Positions 8,133 to 16,307 of a DNA stretch of 64,000 bases are shown piece after piece (position 1 is the stretch's first letter; each line of letters begins with the position of its first letter). The position numbers and the translations under genes are program-made. Location of the stretch: positions 62,001 to 126,000 of the forward strand of contig JANLFY010000007.1 of NCBI GenBank assembly GCA_024653485.1. The letters are read 5' to 3'. This stretch comes from Bacillota bacterium. Lineage in GTDB: Bacteria; Bacillota; SHA-98; UBA4971. Under the pieces are notes generated by a model, which ran no database searches, was not told the DNA's origin, and saw only the letters and a program-made list of their open reading frames with translations.

Positions 8133-9551
8133 GTGCACCGAGCAGCCGGCATGGATGTGTCCGTGGATGTGCCCAGCGTCACCTCGAACTCGCGCCGGGC
8201 GACCGCGACCCGAGTCAGGATCACCGAGACCGCTCTTCGTGACGCCCACCAGTCGCTCCTTGCGACGAGAATGAAGACAGATGACATGCTCCCCATAGCG
8301 GAGAAGCTCGACGACATAGGCTACTTCTCGCTCGAGGTTTGGGGAGGAGCGACATTCGACACCTGCCTACGTTACCTCGATGAAGATCCCTGGGACAGGC
8401 TCCGCGCTCTCAAGGCGAGAGTTAGGAAGACGCCCCTTCAGATGCTCCTCCGGGGGCAGAATCTCGTGGGGTACCATCACTATCCCGACGACGTGGTCGA
8501 CGCCTTCGTCACCCATGCCGTCAAGTGCGGGATAGACGTCATGCGTATCTTCGATGCCCTCAACGACGTGCGAAACATGGAGAAACCCATGGAGGTCGCG
8601 AAACGGGAGGGTGCGCACGTTCAGGCGTGCGTGGTGTACACGCTGAGCCCCGTCCATGATGTCGATCACTACGTCGACACTGCGAGGCGGCTCGAGGAGA
8701 TGGGGGCGGACTCCATATGCGTCAAGGACATGGCCGGCCTCATTTCGCCGCTCGCGGCGTACGAGTTGGTCAGGCGCTTGAAGGAGACTGTCCGTGTGCC
8801 CGTTCAGCTTCACAGCCACTATACGAGTGGCATGGCGTCCATGGCGTACCTCAAGGCAGTCGAAGCCGGCGTGGACTGTCTGGACACGGCCATCTCCGCC
8901 CTGGCCCTGGGGCCGAGCCAGCCTCCGACCGAGTCCATCGTCGCCGCGCTGCAGGGAACAGCGTACGACACGTCGCTCGACCTGGCGGCGCTTGCCGAGG
9001 TCAACGCGCACTTCGTCCGAGTCAGGCCCAATTACCAGAAAACTGCCGCTCCCATCACGGTGAACGCGGAGGCCCTGAGGTGGCAGATCCCCGGCGGCAT
9101 GCTCTCCAACCTCCGAGCTCAGCTCGCGAACCAGGGGATGCTGGACAGGCTCGATGAGGTCTTGGCCGAGGTACCGAGGGTGCGAGAGGAGTTGGGGTAC
9201 CCACCTTTGGTGACACCGATGAGCCAGATAGTGGGCACGCAAGCCGTGTTGAACGTGGCCACGGGCAAGCGCTACAGCGTCAAGTCCCGCGAGATCAAGG
9301 ACTACGTGCGTGGACTCTACGGCAGGCCCCCGGCACCCATTCCGGAGGACGTTCGCAGGATGGTTATAGGGGAAGAGGACCTGGTTACCGTAAGGCCTGC
9401 GGACCTTCTCGAGCCGGAGTTGGAGAAGGCGCGGCAGGCGGTGAAGGATTACATCCAAAAGGACGAAGACGTGCTTACCTACGTCATGTTTCCGGAAGTA
9501 GCCCTTGAGTTCTTCCGCAGGCGCGCTGAGAAGGCCGGGACTGGCGCTTGA
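8133..9551 (+). CDS. Biotin-dependent carboxyltransferase subunit (oxaloacetate decarboxylase alpha / pyruvate carboxylase B type)
   Basis: A ~472-residue TIM-barrel carboxyltransferase that moves CO2 between oxaloacetate (or a related acid) and biotin. Visible marks are TETALRDAHQSLLATR with the metal-binding Asp and the Q, the CVKDMAGL motif with the active-site Lys, LHSHYTSGM with the paired His metal ligands, and the PYC_OADA C-terminal region up to residue 472. No biotinyl domain is fused; it is encoded by the preceding gene. The GTG at 8133 follows GAGGGGG by eight bases. With the OadG-like gene this suggests a sodium-pumping decarboxylase, but pairing with a separate biotin carboxylase to make a two-part pyruvate carboxylase is an alternative. 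Confidence 0.88.
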   Translation: MHRAAGMDVSVDVPSVTSNSRRATATRVRITETALRDAHQSLLATRMKTDDMLPIAEKLDDIGYFSLEVWGGATFDTCLRYLDEDPWDRLRALKARVRKTPLQMLLRGQNLVGYHHYPDDVVDAFVTHAVKCGIDVMRIFDALNDVRNMEKPMEVAKREGAHVQACVVYTLSPVHDVDHYVDTARRLEEMGADSICVKDMAGLISPLAAYELVRRLKETVRVPVQLHSHYTSGMASMAYLKAVEAGVDCLDTAISALALGPSQPPTESIVAALQGTAYDTSLDLAALAEVNAHFVRVRPNYQKTAAPITVNAEALRWQIPGGMLSNLRAQLANQGMLDRLDEVLAEVPRVREELGYPPLVTPMSQIVGTQAVLNVATGKRYSVKSREIKDYVRGLYGRPPAPIPEDVRRMVIGEEDLVTVRPADLLEPELEKARQAVKDYIQKDEDVLTYVMFPEVALEFFRRRAEKAGTGA

Positions 9552-9636
9552 CGTTTGACGCTCATCGTCACGTGGGAATGGGAACCCGCAGGGCGACGGT
9601 CGGGTTTCCTGAAGGCCTGAGAGGCTCAAAAGATAT

Positions 9637-9680
9637 GGGAGTCTCGGGAATCCTGAGAACGCCGGGACACCTGGGATGTG
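9637..9680 (+). repeat. Imperfect G-rich repeats upstream of adenine deaminase
   Basis: Units such as GGGAGTCT, GGGAATCC, GGGACACC and GGGATGTG recur about every 8-25 bases. They resemble the regular octamer array at 19110-19172. No function is known. Confidence 0.35.
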
Positions 9681-9776
9681 TCCCTCGAGCCGGCAGCTCC
9701 GGAGCCGGTCGTGGTATGTTTCGGGCGGCGCCGGGTCATCCAAGAGAGCCCAAGTAGGAGAAAGAGGAGAGAGCGG

Positions 9777-11591
9777 ATGTCAGGGAACATCGGGCAAGTA
9801 CCCTTGAGACGACCCCTTTACGAAGTAGAGAGGACGCTCGTCGCGACCGCCATGGGACGGGAGCCCGCGGACACCGTCATCCGCGGCGGGAAACTCGTCA
9901 ATGTACACACTGCCGAGATCCAAGACCAAGTGGACGTGGCTGTGCGCTCGGGACGCGTGGCCTTGGTGGGAGACGCCTCGCGGTGTATCGGGCATGGCAC
10001 GCGCATTATAGAGGCCCGAGGGTATTACCTGGTCCCCGGGTTCCTGGATGGCCACGTCCACGTGGAGAGCAGCATGATGACCGTAAGCCAGTTCGCCAGG
10101 GCAGTGCTGCCTTCGGGCACCACCGCCATATTCATGGATCCCCATGAGATCGCGAACGTGCTGGGTGTGGAGGGCGTGCGGCTCATGCTGGAGGAAGGAC
10201 GTGGGCTGCCGCTCAAGGTGTACGCCACGATGCCTTCATGCGTTCCGGCGGCGCCGGGCTTCGAGGACGCGGGGGCCGCTATCGACGCGGAAGACATCCG
10301 TGCCGCCATGGGATGGGACGGGATGGTAGGTCTCGGGGAGATGATGAATTTCCCGGGAGTCCTTGAGGGCGAGTCAGGGGTACACGCTGAGATCGAGGAG
10401 ACCCTCAAGGCTGGTAAGGTGGTCACGGGGCACTACTCCATCCCGGACGCGGGGCCCGATCTTTCGGCCTACGTTGCCGCCGGAGTGGCCTCCGACCACG
10501 AGTCCACGCGACCGGAAGACGCCCTCGCCAAGCTGCGCCTCGGCATGTACGCGAAACTGCGAGAGGGGTCGGCCTGGCGCGATGTCAAGGCGACCATAAA
10601 GAGTTACACTGAAACGGGGATAGACCCCAGGCACATCGTTCTCGTGACCGATGACGCGCACCCCGACACCCTGGTCTCTCTCGGGCACGTGAACCACGTG
10701 GTGCGACGGGCGATCGAGGAGGGAGTGCCGCCGGTGAGAGCCATTCAGATGGCGACCATAAACACGGCGGAGTGCTTCCGACTGAGCCAGGATCTTGGGA
10801 GCATCGCGCCGGGCAGAATGGCTGACATTCTCTTCATCAGAGACCTCGCGGATCCTCGTCCCGAGAGGGTAATGGCTGACGGGGAGGTCGTCGCTGAAGA
10901 CGGACGCCTCGTGGTGGACGTGCCCGCGTTTGGATATCCGGACTTCGCGACGCGGTCCGTGCGCCTTGCGAGGCGCCTCGAGCCGGCGGACTTCCGCATC
11001 ACAGCTCCAGCTAGGGCCGGGCGTCGCGTGCGCGCTCGGGTCATCGAAGTGGTGGAAGCGAGCGCGCTCACGAGGCACGTGGAGCTCGAGCTCGGCGTGG
11101 ACGAGCGCGGGGAGGTGCACGCGTCTCGTGAGGGCGACGTGGCAAAGGTCGCCGTCGTGGAACGCCACAGGGCGTCAGGAAGCATGGCGGTGGGCTTTGT
11201 GCGGGGCTTCGGCCTCAGGGACGGAGCAGTGGCGTCCACGGTGGCCCACGACAGTCACAACCTCCTTGTGGTGGGCATGGACGACCGGGACATGGCCGTG
11301 GCCGGCAACGTCGTTGCCGATGCAGGAGGCGGGATGGTCGTGGTGAGGGGCGGCGAACCCCTCGCCGTCTTGCCGTTGCCCATTGCCGGGCTCATGTCCG
11401 ATCGGCCGGTGGAGGAAGTCCGGGTGAAGGTGGACGAGCTCGCCCGGGCGTGGGGTGCGCTCGGCTGCACCATGGCTTCGCCTTTCATGACCATGGCGCT
11501 CCTTGCTCTTCCCGTGATCCCGGAACTCCGCATATCGAACAGGGGTATCGTTGATACGTTGGCCTTCCGGTTCGTGGACCTCTTCGTATGA
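9777..11591 (+). CDS. ade: Adenine deaminase
   Basis: A ~604-residue amidohydrolase that deaminates adenine to hypoxanthine in the purine salvage pathway. The family signature PGFLDGHVHVESSMM (metal-binding His pair) and FMDPHEIANVLG are clear, followed by GEMMNFPGV and a TDDAHPDTL metal motif. The C-terminal half has the usual AdeC end, finishing in VDLFV. Length fits the ~580-600 norm. The ATG at 9777 follows an A/G-rich ribosome site (AGGAGAAAGAGGAGAG); the longer frame from 9678 is not needed. No purine riboswitch was recognised upstream. The gene converges on a membrane protein gene. Confidence 0.95.
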   Translation: MSGNIGQVPLRRPLYEVERTLVATAMGREPADTVIRGGKLVNVHTAEIQDQVDVAVRSGRVALVGDASRCIGHGTRIIEARGYYLVPGFLDGHVHVESSMMTVSQFARAVLPSGTTAIFMDPHEIANVLGVEGVRLMLEEGRGLPLKVYATMPSCVPAAPGFEDAGAAIDAEDIRAAMGWDGMVGLGEMMNFPGVLEGESGVHAEIEETLKAGKVVTGHYSIPDAGPDLSAYVAAGVASDHESTRPEDALAKLRLGMYAKLREGSAWRDVKATIKSYTETGIDPRHIVLVTDDAHPDTLVSLGHVNHVVRRAIEEGVPPVRAIQMATINTAECFRLSQDLGSIAPGRMADILFIRDLADPRPERVMADGEVVAEDGRLVVDVPAFGYPDFATRSVRLARRLEPADFRITAPARAGRRVRARVIEVVEASALTRHVELELGVDERGEVHASREGDVAKVAVVERHRASGSMAVGFVRGFGLRDGAVASTVAHDSHNLLVVGMDDRDMAVAGNVVADAGGGMVVVRGGEPLAVLPLPIAGLMSDRPVEEVRVKVDELARAWGALGCTMASPFMTMALLALPVIPELRISNRGIVDTLAFRFVDLFV

Positions 11592-11712
11592 GCTGTCGCG
11601 CGTGACCTCCAGCTCAGCCGGCGGGTTCGGAAGGATGACTCCAAACTCGTCGCGGTCTCGAAGAAAGGCGGCCGATACCCTGCCGGCGGATGAGGTCGCC
11701 GAGATCGGCAGC

Positions 11713-12399
11713 CTATTGCGGCATCTGGATCATCTCGGACAGCTGCCTTCCGAAGTAGGCGGAACCTGCCGCTACACCCACTACGATGAGCCAGAGGACG
11801 ACGGTCGCCGTCGCTGCCTTCGACGTGTTGACCTTCCACAGCCTGGCGAGGGCCACGGTGCTGAGGACGATGTAGATGAGTCCGAACACGTTCAGAGAGT
11901 TGAGGGCGACTCCCCACGGCGTCGCGGCCTGCTCCGGCGAAAGCAACATCCCGAAGCCGAGCGTCACAGCGCGTCCCGTGGTAGCTACGGCGATGGCTGA
12001 GACCAAGGCGGAAAGCGCTTCCACCACATTGAGATAACCTGACACCGCTAGACTCTGCGAGAAAGTGGCCCTGCTTCCCACAAGCGAGCCCACGGCCATG
12101 AAAACCAGGGCTCGGATTGGCCACCAAACCACTAGGCCGATGACCAGTCCTATCAAGCCCGTTGCTACCGTAAACGCCGGCGGGAGCATGGGGACCCCCT
12201 TGGGTGCCGTCTCCTGGAGTGTGCGGAGGGTGGAGACCATGGGCACCACTGAGAGCGCCCCGGTGATGAGCACGAGAAGCACCGGTCCGACTGCGTCGGG
12301 CCGGTGGACTATGTCTTCGAACGTTGCGCCCGGATCGGTGAGCGCGCCTATGATGCGTGCGACAAGTGTCTTCCTGGGCTTCAAGGTTGCGTCCGTCAT
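11713..12399 (-). CDS. Yip1-family integral membrane protein
   Basis: A ~228-residue protein with a short soluble N-terminus and about five membrane segments. The region after the start (ARIIGALTDPGATFEDIVHRPD) followed by hydrophobic helices is typical of bacterial Yip1-domain proteins, whose function is unknown. The frame can start at a TTG (12408), but the ATG at 12399 is placed eight bases after GGAGAGGAG and is preferred. It is divergent from the MacA-like gene, and similar Yip1 proteins are often found beside ABC exporters, so a link to that exporter is possible but unproven. Confidence 0.7.
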   Translation of the reverse strand: MTDATLKPRKTLVARIIGALTDPGATFEDIVHRPDAVGPVLLVLITGALSVVPMVSTLRTLQETAPKGVPMLPPAFTVATGLIGLVIGLVVWWPIRALVFMAVGSLVGSRATFSQSLAVSGYLNVVEALSALVSAIAVATTGRAVTLGFGMLLSPEQAATPWGVALNSLNVFGLIYIVLSTVALARLWKVNTSKAATATVVLWLIVVGVAAGSAYFGRQLSEMIQMPQ

Positions 12400-12678
12400 T
12401 TCCGACAACTCCTCTCCTGTGCGATTCAGTCGGAACCCGGCGCTCGGAGTCCGGCACTAACAGCACATAAAGTATTTCGCAAACGGCGCGCGGTTTCCTC
12501 CATCTTCAACGCGAGGAGGCCCGCGTTATGCGAGACGTGGCCACACTCACCTGGAGTAAGACGATTCTCGGTGCGACGCGCAGGCTAGGCAGGGAACGCC
12601 TGTGGAACGAATAATTACTAGCGACGCGACGTCAACAATGGTTGGGCACATGGTTCTTGACGAAGGGAGTGTTACGGG

Positions 12679-14166
12679 TTGTTACAGAGACGGCGGACTG
12701 CCCTTGTTGCGGCCGGTCTCCTTGTTATCGTGGCTTTGACGATAGTGGGCAGCAAGATGGCCGGCGAGAAGAAGCCCACGTACACCGTGGACACAGTCAG
12801 GGTCGAACCCGCAGCCTTTCGCGTCACTGTGTCCGCGCAAGGCACGGTGGAGCCCGATTCCACGTTGGAGGTGAGGACACAGACAGCGGGGCGGGTGGCG
12901 GAGGTACTGGTAAAGGAGGGCGACACCGTTCAGGAAGGCCGGGAGATGGTGAGGCTTGACAAATCAGATCTCCTCGCTCAATTGCAGCAGGCGAGAGCGG
13001 CTGTAGCATCCGCCGAGGCGGAAGTAGCGCAACTCGGCGTGGCGTCCCCGAGCGAAGACGGCAAACCTCTCGAAGTGCAACAGGCCGAGGCACAGCTGGC
13101 TATAGCGCGTGCCAGGTTGGCTGAAACGGAGCGCGGTCCGTCCGAGGCGCAGGTGGCGCAGGTTCGCGCACAACTCACCCAAGCAGAGACCGCGTTGAGG
13201 GACGCAGAGAAGAATCTCGGCGTGATGCAGACTCTTTACGAGAAAGGGGCGGTCGCAAGGTCCGCGGTCGACGAGGCGACGACGAGGCTCACCAACGCCA
13301 GGGCCGCGCACGATTCAGCGAGGCAGCAGTTAGACGCCCTCCTGGCGTCTCCCACTTCTGAGCAGCGGGAGATCGCTCGTGCGCAAGTGAAGGAGGCGGA
13401 GATCGCCCTAGCCATGGCGCGAGAGCGAGAGGCCTCCAAGGAGAAGAGCAGGCAGGCCGCGATGGCCCGCCTGGAGCAGGCCAGGGCGAGTCTGGCTCTC
13501 GTCGAGGCACAGCTCGCAATGACTTCCATAACGGCGCCGGGGGATGGCACTGTGATGAGCGTGACGGTCAAGAGAGGCGCGGTGGTAGTCGACGGTACGC
13601 CTGTGGTGACGCTGGCACGTGCGGGCGGCGTAAGGGTGAGGGCACGAGTCGACGAAACGGACATCTCTGCTGTCGCCGTCGGCCAAGAGGCTATCTTCAC
13701 AACGGACGCCCTTGCAGGCATGGAGCTTCGCGGCACGGTGACGGAGATAGCTCCCGCGGCCGTCATGGACGGGACAGTCCCTCGCTTTCCCGTGCTCATA
13801 GACGTGCATGAGGCGCCGTCGGCGCTTCTGCCCGGAATGAGCGCTGAAGTGGAGATAATCACATACTCGAAGCCTGATGCCCTTGTCGTGCCTCTGCAGG
13901 CCATTCTCGAGAAGAACGGGACGAAGACGCTTTTTGTGGTGGATACCGGGCGCTCAACTGCGAAGGAAGTAACAGTGGCAGTCGGACGGGAAAGCCTCAT
14001 GGAGGCTGAGATCATCGAGGGGGTCCACCCGGGTGACGAAGTCGTAGTCGGGGATGCGTCCGTCCTGAGGAAGCTGAAAGACGGCGATCGTGTGAAAAAG
14101 GGGACTCAAGGTAAAGCGGAGGGAAGCGGCTCAGGTTTGAAGGTTCGCGTCGGCGCGTCGCAGTGA
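12679..14166 (+). CDS. MacA/HlyD-type membrane fusion (adaptor) protein
   Basis: A 495-residue protein with one N-terminal membrane anchor (residues ~8-27), then a barrel-sandwich (lipoyl-like) half, a long alpha-helical hairpin rich in A, Q, E and R (about residues 90-270), the returning lipoyl half (ITAPGDGTVMSV) and beta-barrel/membrane-proximal domains. Adaptors of this kind link an inner-membrane ABC exporter to the outside, or to an outer-membrane channel in diderm bacteria. The long hairpin is of the size that reaches a TolC-like channel. Start is a TTG with GGGAG nine bases upstream. It leads an operon with the ABC ATPase and permease below. Confidence 0.88.
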   Translation: MLQRRRTALVAAGLLVIVALTIVGSKMAGEKKPTYTVDTVRVEPAAFRVTVSAQGTVEPDSTLEVRTQTAGRVAEVLVKEGDTVQEGREMVRLDKSDLLAQLQQARAAVASAEAEVAQLGVASPSEDGKPLEVQQAEAQLAIARARLAETERGPSEAQVAQVRAQLTQAETALRDAEKNLGVMQTLYEKGAVARSAVDEATTRLTNARAAHDSARQQLDALLASPTSEQREIARAQVKEAEIALAMAREREASKEKSRQAAMARLEQARASLALVEAQLAMTSITAPGDGTVMSVTVKRGAVVVDGTPVVTLARAGGVRVRARVDETDISAVAVGQEAIFTTDALAGMELRGTVTEIAPAAVMDGTVPRFPVLIDVHEAPSALLPGMSAEVEIITYSKPDALVVPLQAILEKNGTKTLFVVDTGRSTAKEVTVAVGRESLMEAEIIEGVHPGDEVVVGDASVLRKLKDGDRVKKGTQGKAEGSGSGLKVRVGASQ

Positions 14167-14239
14167 AGTCGATGCGGGGCGGAGCGCGGGGCGCCCGGAG
14201 GCAGCGGCGCGACCGGCGACAGAGGTAAGGTGAGGACGC

Positions 14240-14938
14240 GTGATCGCAGTGCAGGACGTCGAGAAAGTATACAGGACCGGCGCGGTCGAGGTGGCGGCGC
14301 TGCGAGGGGTGTCCCTCGAGATCAGGACGGGAGAGTTCGTTTCGATAATGGGACCTTCCGGCTCGGGGAAGTCGACCCTCATGAACATCCTGGGATGCCT
14401 CGATAGGCCCGCCCGGGGCATCTACCGCCTCGATGGCAGGCTTGTGAGCTCGCTTTCAGACGATGAGCTCGCCGAGGTCAGGAACAAGAAGATCGGTTTC
14501 GTGTTCCAAACGTTCAATCTTCTGCCAAGGGCGACAGCTCTCGAGAATGTGGAACTGCCTCTTGTGTACGCGGGAGTACCGACCGGGGAGCGCAGGCGGA
14601 GGGCGTTGGAAGCCCTCGAGGCGGTCGGACTCGGCGAGCGAACGAGGCACCGGCCGAGCGAGCTTTCGGGGGGTCAAGCTCAGAGGGTTGCCATCGCTCG
14701 CGCTCTCGTCTTGAGTCCCGCGATCATTCTCGCAGATGAGCCCACGGGCAACCTTGACAGCAAAGCCGGCGCGGAGATCATCCGCCTTCTCGAGGGTCTG
14801 AACGAACGAGGAATGACGATCGTCGTGGTCACCCACGATCCTGACGTCGCGTCTCACACCGACCGCGTGATCAGAATAAAGGACGGCAGAGTCGTTGATG
14901 GGGACGTGGCCGGGGAAAGCGAGGCGGAGGAGGAATGA
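14240..14938 (+). CDS. ABC transporter ATP-binding protein, MacB/LolD family
   Basis: A 232-residue ATPase. Walker [10 protein letters not shown] is at residues 38-46, a Q-loop in [10 protein letters not shown], the signature [15 protein letters not shown] (one A in place of the usual Q), Walker [12 protein letters not shown], and the switch His in VVVTHDP. This is the MacB/LolD group that powers permeases of the FtsX type without moving substrate through the membrane. The GTG start is weakly supported by GGTGAGG. Its stop overlaps the permease start (ATGA), so the two are translated together. Confidence 0.93.
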   Translation: MIAVQDVEKVYRTGAVEVAALRGVSLEIRTGEFVSIMGPSGSGKSTLMNILGCLDRPARGIYRLDGRLVSSLSDDELAEVRNKKIGFVFQTFNLLPRATALENVELPLVYAGVPTGERRRRALEALEAVGLGERTRHRPSELSGGQAQRVAIARALVLSPAIILADEPTGNLDSKAGAEIIRLLEGLNERGMTIVVVTHDPDVASHTDRVIRIKDGRVVDGDVAGESEAEEE

Positions 14939-16131
14939 GCCTGTACGAGTGCATCAAGCTCGCCCTCAGCAGTCTACGCGCGAACAAGATGCGGTCCGCT
15001 CTGACGCTGCTCGGCATCGTCATCGGCATCGCGTCGGTCATTGCAATGATGTCCATGGGCGAGGGCGCGAGGAAGTTGGTGACCGGGGAGTTCGTGGGCA
15101 TGGGCGCGAACCTCGTTTTCGTCCAGCAGGACTACACCCGTCAGGAAGTGATTTGGGGTCACGTGAAGCCTCTCACCATCGAAGACGCAGACCTCATAAG
15201 GAGGGCGTGCCCGGCCGTGGCCGACGTCAGCGTCACCAAGGTAGGGCCAGCCGTGGTGAAGTACGGCACGAAGCGTCAGAACGTCAACGCCACTTTCACC
15301 GACGACGGCCTTTCTTCGACACAGCGCGGGCTGCTTGCCGAGGGAAGGCTCCTCACGGAACTTGATGTCACAGCCCGGCGTCCCGCTGTGGTCCTCGGTG
15401 GAGGATTGGCCCGAGAGTTATTCGAGGGTAAGGAGCCACTGGGTGAAAAGGTCAAGATAAACGGGCTGCCCTTCGTCGTCGTTGGGGTGCAGCAAGAGCA
15501 GGGTCGGACGATCTTCGGGGATAACACCGCTGACATGTCGGTGTACCTACCGATAAGCCATGCCAGGCGCATGACCGGCAGCGGCAACGTTGCCGCGATC
15601 ACCGCGGAAGCCGTGGACGTAGCTCATGTCAAGCAGGCTACGGATCAGATCAAGTCCGTCCTGGCTCGCAAGTATGGCGAGGATCCCCCGTTCATGGTGA
15701 TCAGCAGCTCAACGATACTGAAGTCCGCAGAGACCGTGATGAGCATTTTCACGGTGATCCTCGCGGGAATCGGGAGCATATCCCTGCTCGTCGGGGGGAT
15801 CGGCGTGATGAATATCATGCTCGTATCGGTGACGGAGCGGACTCGTGAGATCGGCATCAGGAAGGCGGTGGGAGCGAAGAGAGGCGACATACTACGGCAA
15901 TTCATAGTCGAGGCCGTCGCACTCTGCCTTGCCGGGGGAGCCATCGGGATCGTCCTTGGGAGCGGCGGAGCGGCTCTCCTGGCGAAGCTGGCGAAGTGGC
16001 CGACGTACGTCTCGCCGCTCGCGGTGTCGGTGGCGTTTCTCTCTGCGACCGCAGTGGGGCTGGTATTCGGCGTGTACCCCGCCTATAAGGCCGCCAACCT
16101 CGACCCGATCGAGGCTCTTCGTTACGAATAG
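14935..16131 (+). CDS. ABC transporter permease, MacB/FtsX type
   Basis: A 398-residue permease with the MacB plan: one N-terminal membrane helix ([18 protein letters not shown]), a large external MacB_PCD domain (about residues 45-250), and three C-terminal helices with the FtsX motif [17 protein letters not shown] between the first two. Substrates of relatives include peptides, macrolides and lipoproteins; nothing here points to one. Start overlaps the ATPase gene by four bases. In Gram-negatives this trio exports through TolC. Confidence 0.92.
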   Translation: MSLYECIKLALSSLRANKMRSALTLLGIVIGIASVIAMMSMGEGARKLVTGEFVGMGANLVFVQQDYTRQEVIWGHVKPLTIEDADLIRRACPAVADVSVTKVGPAVVKYGTKRQNVNATFTDDGLSSTQRGLLAEGRLLTELDVTARRPAVVLGGGLARELFEGKEPLGEKVKINGLPFVVVGVQQEQGRTIFGDNTADMSVYLPISHARRMTGSGNVAAITAEAVDVAHVKQATDQIKSVLARKYGEDPPFMVISSSTILKSAETVMSIFTVILAGIGSISLLVGGIGVMNIMLVSVTERTREIGIRKAVGAKRGDILRQFIVEAVALCLAGGAIGIVLGSGGAALLAKLAKWPTYVSPLAVSVAFLSATAVGLVFGVYPAYKAANLDPIEALRYE

Positions 16132-16173
16132 AGAGTCTAGGAGGCTCCTGACGCACGTCGCAACCCGTGGCGA

Positions 16174-16218
16174 TTCGTCGCCGGGCATGTCGGTCGATTC
16201 CGGAGGGACAGGTACAAT
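16174..16218 (+). promoter_or_regulatory. Candidate Spo0A-dependent promoter of spoIIE
   Basis: A TACAAT -10 box lies at 16213-16218 without a good -35. Upstream are a reverse 0A-box-like TTCGTCG (16174-16180; six of seven on the other strand against TGNCGAA) and a forward TGTCGGT (16188-16194; weaker). In Bacillus spoIIE is read by sigma-A with phosphorylated Spo0A and has an abnormal -35, so the arrangement is suggestive only. Confidence 0.3.
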
Positions 16219-16307
16219 TTCCGTCAGGTTCTCCCCACGTCCCTGTGGTATCATCCTCGCGGGCATGGAATTGCCGCCGTGTGAGACTCGGGAAGGGGGA
16301 GCGAACC

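Noticed and set aside
9552-9776. Purine riboswitch before adenine deaminase
   Set aside because: Neither the three-way junction core nor the conserved loop pairs could be placed; only G-rich repeats and a GGGAACCCG/CGGGTTTCC stem were seen.
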